Shown piece by piece: positions 58,508-64,000 of a stretch of DNA of 64,000 nucleotides. A program made the translations under genes and the position numbers. A model generated the notes under the pieces. The model did no database searches, was not told the DNA's origin, and was given only the letters and a program-made list of their open reading frames with translations. Origin of the DNA: JACCYQ01 sp036675565 (GTDB lineage Bacteria > Bacteroidota > Bacteroidia > Chitinophagales > Chitinophagaceae); the NCBI GenBank assembly GCA_036675565.1, contig JAKFER010000319.1:11657-75656 (forward strand), read 5' to 3'. The stretch's first letter is position 1, and each line of letters starts with the position of its first letter.

Positions 58508-59935
58508 TCAGCTTTCTTTACTGATGCGTTCGATCATCCCATTAAAAATAAAACCATGAAAGGGCAGAACCGAAAACCAGTACAATCTGCCCCATAAACC
58601 CAGTGGCCTGAATGTAGCTGTTTGTTGTAGAAGATTATTTTCATTGATTGTAAACTCAAGCCAGGCTTCGCCGGGTAATTTCATTTCAGCATAAAGCAAC
58701 AATCTCTTTTGTTCCCTGCTTGCCAATAAAACGCGCCAAAAATCCAGTGTATCGCCTGCCCTGATTTTTGTGGGACTTTTTCGTCCCCTTCGTAATCCTA
58801 CACCTCCTACCATTTTATCCAGTAAACCTCTTACGGACCAAAGCCAGTTACCATAATACCAACCCGTATTTCCACCAATACTCCATATCCTGTTTAAAAC
58901 CACATCAGGATTTTTGATGTGCCTGGTACGTACATCTTTAAAACAACCTTTTACAGGTACTTCAATATGTTTACTGATGCCTTCATTTAAAATGTTACTG
59001 GTCAATGCATCTTTCCAACTGCTTACAACTTCATTCTGTTCAATTTTATCAAAAGCCATGGCGATGGCCTTTTTATAATTGAAAAGTTGAATTCCTAATA
59101 ATTCTGCAAGTTGATTGGGCTTGCATATAACTTCAACCTTCATACTGTCAACCAGGTTGGTTGCCAATTTGTAAGATGTGGAAGTAACAAAATAAAGCCA
59201 GTAAGAAGATAGTTTTGGCGTCATTACGGGTACCACTAAAATGAATCGTTTTAGTCCTCTTACTTCAGCAAACTGCAATAACATTTGCTTATATGTAAGA
59301 ATATCTGGCCCACCAATATCATAATTCTTATTATAAGTTTCAGAACAAAATAATACACCGGATAAAAATTCAATAACGTTTCTTACAGCTATAGGTTGAC
59401 AGGATGTATTTAACCATTTAGGTGCAATCATGACAGGTAATTTTTCAACCAGGTCGCGGATGATCTCAAATGAAGCACTGCCAGAGCCTACAATTATACC
59501 GGCTCTTAATGTTGTTAATGGAATATTTGAAACAGATAATATTTTTTCAACCTGCTGCCTGCTTTGTAAATGTTTGGAAAGTTGCACTTCATTTACAATA
59601 CCACTCAAATAGATTATTTGTTTTGCACTGGTTTGTTGAATAGCTTGTACAAAATTTTCTGCAGATATGGTTTCCAGGCTTGAAAAATCGCCAGTGGTAA
59701 CCGACATGGAATGTATCAAATAATAAGCGGCATCAATATCGGGTGGAATTCGTTGTAAAGTTTCTTTTTGTAAAAAATCAACTTCAATTACATCCAGTTT
59801 TTCCGAAGCATAATTCTCCTGGTTAAACCGGTTTTTATCACGCACACAACAAACTAGTTCACATCCTTTTTCGAGCAGAACCGGTATCAGCCTTTGCGCA
59901 ATGTAACCAGTAGCACCAGTAAGCAGTATTTTCAT
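58508..59935 (-). CDS. SDR-type NAD(P)-binding protein fused to DUF2867
   Basis: A 475-aa two-domain protein. The N-terminal extended SDR has the GATGYIAQRL nucleotide motif at 7-16 and YLIHSM and IYLSGIV segments; the C-terminal half from about 310 is DUF2867 with SIGGNTGWYYGNWLWSVRGLLD, AGDTLDFWRVL and a WFSVLPFHGFIFNGM end. The arrangement is typical of this family, whose substrate is unknown. It ends flush with the response-regulator gene. Confidence 0.9.
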   Translation of the reverse strand: MKILLTGATGYIAQRLIPVLLEKGCELVCCVRDKNRFNQENYASEKLDVIEVDFLQKETLQRIPPDIDAAYYLIHSMSVTTGDFSSLETISAENFVQAIQQTSAKQIIYLSGIVNEVQLSKHLQSRQQVEKILSVSNIPLTTLRAGIIVGSGSASFEIIRDLVEKLPVMIAPKWLNTSCQPIAVRNVIEFLSGVLFCSETYNKNYDIGGPDILTYKQMLLQFAEVRGLKRFILVVPVMTPKLSSYWLYFVTSTSYKLATNLVDSMKVEVICKPNQLAELLGIQLFNYKKAIAMAFDKIEQNEVVSSWKDALTSNILNEGISKHIEVPVKGCFKDVRTRHIKNPDVVLNRIWSIGGNTGWYYGNWLWSVRGLLDKMVGGVGLRRGRKSPTKIRAGDTLDFWRVLLASREQKRLLLYAEMKLPGEAWLEFTINENNLLQQTATFRPLGLWGRLYWFSVLPFHGFIFNGMIERISKES

Positions 59936-60109
59936 ACAGTAATTGTAAAAATTGAAATACTAACAACTGCAACGAAGATATTGTTGCAGCTCATATTGTG
60001 CAACCTAAAACAAGATTTAAAACTTATCTTCTGAAATTCGTTATACTGGTAAAAATTTCGAACTATATGAATTGATAAGGTTTTACAAACCACCTTACAA
60101 TAAAACATA

Positions 60110-60135
60110 AAACCCCGCATTAAGCAGGGTTTTTG
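60110..60135. terminator. Hairpin terminator after the lipoprotein gene
   Basis: A 9-bp stem with one mismatch (60110-60118 with 60124-60132) and T runs on both sides. It lies 18 bp beyond the stop of the minus-strand lipoprotein gene and can act in both directions. Confidence 0.7.
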
Positions 60136-60152
60136 TTTTGATGGTATGTTAA

Positions 60153-60692
60153 TTAATTTCTATCGTTTCTTTCGTACTGCAGTAACATGTCGGCTTTTCC
60201 ATCTTTATTTATCCGGTATGTTTCCATTAAATAAATCGTGTCAATTTTTCCTGCAGTTGTTGTATTGATTTCAGTAGCCCAGACTAAAACCCAGTTTTCA
60301 TTTTTGTCTTTACTGTAAACTGGCATAACCGCATCAATAGTATCTATTACAGAAGAATACATAGCTCTACCCCGTTTCCACCTGGCCATCAGGCTGTCGG
60401 CTCCTTGAACCATCGTGTTATCACTGTGAAAAGCCACGATGGTGTCGGCTACCCAATCTTTCATATTATCCATCGTATTATTTTCCCAGTCTTTCCAACC
60501 TCCCTTCAAAATGGTGGCACTGTGTTCCGGATTGCCCATTTCAAAATCCGAAGAATAAGAGGCTGTGTATGGCAATTGTACGGCAGGGGCAGCTTCATCC
60601 CCGCCTTTGCTGGCTATTGTTTCTGTTTTATTATCATCGGTACATGCCATCAGGCTAATAGTAGCGGCAATGCAAACAAAGAAATGTTTCAT
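60153..60692 (-). CDS. Lipoprotein of unknown function
   Basis: A 179-aa lipoprotein with a lipobox (SLMAC, Cys17) followed by an acidic, polar linker (DDNKTETIASKGGDEA). The rest has Trp-rich segments (KGGWKDWENNTMDNMKDW, then ENWVLVWATEINT) in a pattern reminiscent of NTF2/SnoaL-like folds, which is only a guess. No homologue is recognised by eye. Single gene with a terminator. Confidence 0.75.
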   Translation of the reverse strand: MKHFFVCIAATISLMACTDDNKTETIASKGGDEAAPAVQLPYTASYSSDFEMGNPEHSATILKGGWKDWENNTMDNMKDWVADTIVAFHSDNTMVQGADSLMARWKRGRAMYSSVIDTIDAVMPVYSKDKNENWVLVWATEINTTTAGKIDTIYLMETYRINKDGKADMLLQYERNDRN

Positions 60693-61014
60693 TTATATAG
60701 TTGTTTAGGTTAAAATGCAGGTGAACAAAATGTTCAGCAAAAGTTTTGATGGAGTTAGCGGTTTGGGAAAGTTTAAAAAGACGGAGCAGCAGTAAGTTAA
60801 ATAAATTTATCGGTGTAAAGAGCAGCGGCTTTAAATTTTTATCCCGAACGCTCAATACTAAATTGATCGTAGTTATTTAAACGAATACCTGTAACCAGGT
60901 AGAACTATCCTAATGTTACAATTACTGTCCTAAATCAGGTGGCTTATTTTTTATATCATTGCATACAGCATGTTTGTTACATTCACGGCTCCATATTCAT
61001 AAAAGCTAACCACC
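60693..61014. other. 322-bp divergent gap
   Basis: It separates the lipoprotein from the EEP-family gene. TATCATTG at 60954-60961 is a one-mismatch -7 box for the plus strand. I see no gene in it. Confidence 0.4.
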
Positions 61015-62118
61015 TTGTATAAACGTTTTTTTCATTACACCGGTCTCGTAATTTTTGCAGTATTAGCGATCATTTCGCTAGCTGCTACCATTATACCCAT
61101 ATTGCCATCCAAACAATGGTATGTCCGGATTTTTGATTACCCACGCCTGCAAACTTTCTTTATAGCTGTATTAGCGATGCTTTGGTATACCATATTTTAC
61201 TTTAAACGTGGAAAACGAGGGTATGCATTTGCATTCATGTTCCTGCTGGTGATTGCAGTTCAGGGTTACAAAGCCTGGCCGTATACACCGTTAGGCACCA
61301 AACAAGTGCTTTGGACAGAAGGTGATGCAAGTGATACAACAACAATAAGTTTATTTATCTGCAATGTTTTACAAACCAACACCGAATACAAAGAGGTAGT
61401 TGATAAAATCAATAAATACAATCCGGATTTAATCATCACCACGGAATCGGATAGTAACTGGCAAAAAGCACTGGAGGTAATTGAAAATAAATACCGTTAC
61501 CGTGTTCCCATCCCGCAAAGCAATACTTATGGCATGCACCTGTATTCCCGTTTCCCACTCAGGGAAACTGAAGTTCGTTATTTGTTAGAAGAGGATATAC
61601 CTTCCATTCGTACGGATGTACAATTAGCTTCCGGGGAATGGATTAAGCTCTATGTGCTGCATCCCCGTCCACCGGTGCCGGGAGAATCCAGTGACAGTAA
61701 GGAACGTGATGCGGAAATTATTTTGGTGGCACGTGAAGGACGCAAAGAAAAAGGCGGTGTGATTATAGCTGGTGATTTTAATGATGTTGCATGGTCCGAA
61801 ACTACTGAGTTATTTCAGGAAGTAAGCGGATTCTTAGACCCTCGCCGGGGCCGCGGGTTTTATAATACTTTCCATGCAAAGATGCCAATATTCAGGTGGC
61901 CCCTTGATCATATTTTTCATAGCTCTCATTTTAAACTGGTAAAAATGGAACGTGTTGGAAAGGTAAACAGCGACCACTTCCCTATGTTTGTCCATTTAAG
62001 CTATGAACCGGAAGAAAAACCGGATCAACCAAAAGTGAAACCGGATGAGAATACCGAAAAGGATGCTAATGAAACCATCCAGAAAGGAAAAAATGATAAC
62101 GATACACCCGGCAAATAA
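61015..62118 (+). CDS. Endonuclease/exonuclease/phosphatase (EEP)-family membrane protein
   Basis: The 367-aa protein has three N-terminal membrane helices (about 8-28, 48-62, 70-84), then an EEP fold (about 100-335) and a disordered, Lys/Asp/Pro-rich tail. Active-site patterns are ITTESD, GDFNDVAWS, the PLDHIF segment and NSDHFPM. It resembles E. coli YafD and, more distantly, nucleases and sphingomyelinases; the active site should face the periplasm. The start is TTG, as no in-frame ATG is near. Substrate unknown. Confidence 0.85.
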   Translation: MYKRFFHYTGLVIFAVLAIISLAATIIPILPSKQWYVRIFDYPRLQTFFIAVLAMLWYTIFYFKRGKRGYAFAFMFLLVIAVQGYKAWPYTPLGTKQVLWTEGDASDTTTISLFICNVLQTNTEYKEVVDKINKYNPDLIITTESDSNWQKALEVIENKYRYRVPIPQSNTYGMHLYSRFPLRETEVRYLLEEDIPSIRTDVQLASGEWIKLYVLHPRPPVPGESSDSKERDAEIILVAREGRKEKGGVIIAGDFNDVAWSETTELFQEVSGFLDPRRGRGFYNTFHAKMPIFRWPLDHIFHSSHFKLVKMERVGKVNSDHFPMFVHLSYEPEEKPDQPKVKPDENTEKDANETIQKGKNDNDTPGK

Positions 62119-62285
62119 TTTATTTCATTTTAAATGTCAAAAACATCAAAACAAAATTCCAGGTCGCATTATAAATTCTCCATAACATTTTTATATAAGT
62201 TTGAAATACTGACGCAGGTCACTGATAAGAATCATATCTCCCAAAACCCTTAACCACAAAGGGTTTCAAGACGAAACCCAGCTGA

Positions 62286-62301
62286 TGTGACTTATGTCAC
62301 A
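62286..62301. promoter_or_regulatory. Perfect Crp-type palindrome
   Basis: TGTGACTTATGTCACA has the form TGTGA-N6-TCACA, the exact E. coli CRP consensus core, with arms extended by one pair. It is 53 bp upstream of the SQR-like start codon. Confidence 0.75.
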
Positions 62302-62354
62302 CACCCACCCTCTCTTTGATTGGACCTTTAGGTAAATCAAAAAAATCAATCATC

Positions 62355-63554
62355 ATGAAAGTAGTTGTAGTCGGTGGAAATTTCGCAGGTTTTACCGCAG
62401 CCATCGAAATAAAACGCAAATTGAAAGATAAAGCGGAGGTTTTACTTATCGACCGGAATAAGGATTTCCTTTTTATTCCATCACTCATCTGGGTACCCAC
62501 CAAACGCAGGGAAATTAAGGACATCAGTGTACCGCGCAGGGCCGTATTGGAAAAAAAAGGTGTTCAGTTTGTTCAAACCGTAGCTGAAACCATTGACCCG
62601 GTTAAACAAATTGTTTACACTAAAGATGGATCATACCCGTATGATGAACTGGTTATTGCAACCGGGCCAAAAGTAAATTATGATGTAGCTCCCGGTGTTA
62701 GGGAACATGCATATTATATTGGCACACCTGATGGTGCCATGAAAACAAGAGAGAAACTTGAAGCATTTAAAAAAGCACCGGGCCCTATTGTAATTGGCGC
62801 TACACAACAAGCCGGTTGTATGGGAGCCGCTTACGAGTTTTTATTCAACATTGAAAAATGGCTGAGAGAACAAGACATCCGCAAAAAAGTAGATCTCTAT
62901 TGGATAACGCCTGAAACTTACCTGGGACATTTTGGAATTGATGGAATGCCATTGGGAGAAAAAATGTTGAAAGCATTTATGAAAATGTTCAACATCCATT
63001 ACAGAACCAATGTAGGTATTTCAGAAGTTAAGGCCAATGAAGTGATATTAAGCACCGGCGAAATATTGCCTTCCAGTTTCACAATGCTGATGCCCCCCTT
63101 TATTGGAGTGGATCTTATTCGCAATTCACCAGGACTTGAAGCAGAATCAAATGGATTTATTGAAGTACTTCCATCCTACAGGCACAAAAAATTTAATAAT
63201 GTTTGGGTTGCTGGTTTATCTGTAAACGTAGTACCACCATTTGAAGGTGGAGATATTCCATTCGGTGTTCCAAAAACGGGTTACCCAAGCGATGAAACCG
63301 GAAAGATAGTTGCAGAAAATATCGCAAGGACTGCCAATGGTAAAACAAAACTGATAGAAAAAACATGGGGTAAAATTGCAGCTTTATGTATTATGGATGC
63401 AGGTAAAAAAGAAGTATTACTGATCTCAAATCACTTATTTAAACCACGCACATTTGCATTAATGTTGCCCAACGTAATCTATGATTTTGGAAAAATATTC
63501 CTGGAAAAATATTTCTTATGGAAACTAAGACATGGATATGCCTGGTTACCTTAA
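62355..63554 (+). CDS. SQR-like FAD-dependent oxidoreductase
   Basis: The 399-aa flavoprotein starts MKVVVVGGNFAGF (FAD motif), has LVIATGP near 105 and an AGCMGAAYEF segment with Cys155, and a second cysteine Cys345 (ALCIMDAG). In sulfide:quinone oxidoreductases two cysteines at equivalent places carry the sulfur chain, so sulfide oxidation at the membrane is a good guess; a type II NADH dehydrogenase is less likely. A C-terminal amphipathic region rich in Phe and Lys would attach it to the membrane. I chose the ATG at 62355 over upstream alternatives. A Crp-type site precedes it. Confidence 0.88.
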   Translation: MKVVVVGGNFAGFTAAIEIKRKLKDKAEVLLIDRNKDFLFIPSLIWVPTKRREIKDISVPRRAVLEKKGVQFVQTVAETIDPVKQIVYTKDGSYPYDELVIATGPKVNYDVAPGVREHAYYIGTPDGAMKTREKLEAFKKAPGPIVIGATQQAGCMGAAYEFLFNIEKWLREQDIRKKVDLYWITPETYLGHFGIDGMPLGEKMLKAFMKMFNIHYRTNVGISEVKANEVILSTGEILPSSFTMLMPPFIGVDLIRNSPGLEAESNGFIEVLPSYRHKKFNNVWVAGLSVNVVPPFEGGDIPFGVPKTGYPSDETGKIVAENIARTANGKTKLIEKTWGKIAALCIMDAGKKEVLLISNHLFKPRTFALMLPNVIYDFGKIFLEKYFLWKLRHGYAWLP

Positions 63555-63609
63555 ATAGTATTACAGCTATAGAACTTATGCGTAAATAACCATGATTGGT
63601 TGATTTTTC

Positions 63610-63673
63610 CACCAGGGAATGCCACAGCAAAGAAGTATATACTTTTTGCTTGTTACTTCCCTGGTGTTTTTTT
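63610..63673 (+). terminator. Long imperfect hairpin with T run after the SQR-like gene
   Basis: A 10-bp outer stem (63610-63619 with 63657-63666) encloses an internal loop and a second, nearly perfect stem (63626-63650). A run of seven T follows. It probably ends the SQR-like transcript, but its size is unusual. Confidence 0.65.
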
Positions 63674-63851
63674 GTAGCCAGCACCAGGTCTTTGTTCAAC
63701 ACTGGTTGTGTCACACTCTTGTATTGTATCTTTTCATGGCATCATTCCGGTTTTTTCAAAAAAGAGAAATTCAAAAATTTACTGATCATTCTTTCAACTT
63801 ATTTTCGGGGATCATGCTTTATTTGCCCGCCAATAGAGATATTTGTAAGGA

Positions 63852-64000
63852 ATGATCACCAGGTATTTTTTTTTCATTTTATTGTCCTTAACCTGCCTTC
63901 AGGGTTTTTCACAATTGTGCCAGGGAAGCCTGGGCGATCCCATTGTTAATATCACCTTTGGTTCAGGCAACAACCCAGGTGCCCCGCTGGCGGCGGCTGC
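63852..64000 (+). CDS. Large secreted PKD/gliding-associated type protein, N-terminal part (cut by window edge)
   Basis: A frame opens at the ATG at 63852 and continues off the window. A hydrophobic signal (FFFILLSLTCLQGFSQ) is followed by LCQGSLGDPIVNITFGSG, the start seen in very large Chitinophagaceae surface proteins with PKD repeats and a C-terminal sorting domain (gliding-motility-associated, type IX secretion). The diagnostic C-terminus is outside the window, so this rests on the N-terminal pattern from memory. Only 49 complete codons are visible. Confidence 0.7.
   Translation, partial: MITRYFFFILLSLTCLQGFSQLCQGSLGDPIVNITFGSGNNPGAPLAAA

Noticed and set aside
63596..63949. 117- and 78-codon plus-strand frames after the SQR-like gene
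   Set aside because: They run through the long hairpin and overlap the better-supported signal-peptide start at 63852 in another frame.

Overview
The window comes from a Bacteroidota chromosome, probably the Chitinophagales/Chitinophagaceae. The reasons are a SusC/SusD pair, promoter elements of the Bacteroidota type (-7 box TAnnTTTG), CarboxypepD_reg plug domains on TonB receptors, a PafA-type phosphatase, lineage-typical families (DUF6702, DUF6122, DUF2490, DUF3817) and an A/T-rich, compact layout. I see no rRNA, tRNA, CRISPR array, transposase or phage gene. Genus is not resolved.

Region 1 (1-16844) is a glucuronoxylan-use locus. On the minus strand two paralogous LacI-type regulators lead an apparent operon that continues with a GH67 alpha-glucuronidase, a short-chain dehydrogenase and a GH115 alpha-glucuronidase cut by the window edge. 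Divergently, susC-susD make an outer-membrane importer, followed by a terminator and then xylB, xylA, a sodium/solute symporter and uxuA. Together they would import decorated xylo-oligosaccharides, remove (methyl)glucuronic acid, feed xylose through XylA/XylB and glucuronate through mannonate to KDG. The dehydrogenase is a good candidate for the missing fructuronate reductase step. An identical 15-bp core of a LacI-type operator stands before each regulator, and one copy overlaps the likely susC promoter.

Region 2 (16946-31668) is mixed housekeeping and envelope biology: cysE-cysM, a PafA-like phosphatase, an alpha-oxoamine synthase (sphingolipid or capnine type), a DPP4-like peptidase, UbiX, a 50-aa lysine-rich protein not annotated by length-based callers, an MtfA-like zinc peptidase, a Crp/Fnr regulator, and an iron-type module (TonB receptor, PepSY reductase-like protein, 35-aa membrane protein).

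Region 3 (31679-49656) holds an orphan NIT-domain histidine kinase, a P-type cation ATPase, aconitase, a PspC-like protein, a cysteine desulfurase, a GlmM-type mutase, a methyltransferase, two tandem LtaS-like membrane sulfatase-fold enzymes, a PAP2 phosphatase translationally coupled to a CorC/CNNM transporter, and DUF6702. Three convergent junctions here (39173-39365, 42860-42943, 48986-49125) are filled with degenerate 7- and 8-bp tandem repeats. This is the least explained structure in the window.

Region 4 (49758-64000) has HupE/UreJ, an M1 metallopeptidase, DUF2490, a SusB-type GH97, two DinB-fold proteins, DoxX, a response regulator, an SDR/DUF2867 protein, a lipoprotein, an EEP-family membrane protein and an SQR-like flavoprotein with a perfect Crp-type palindrome before it. 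The window ends in the start of a large secreted protein of the PKD/gliding-associated kind.
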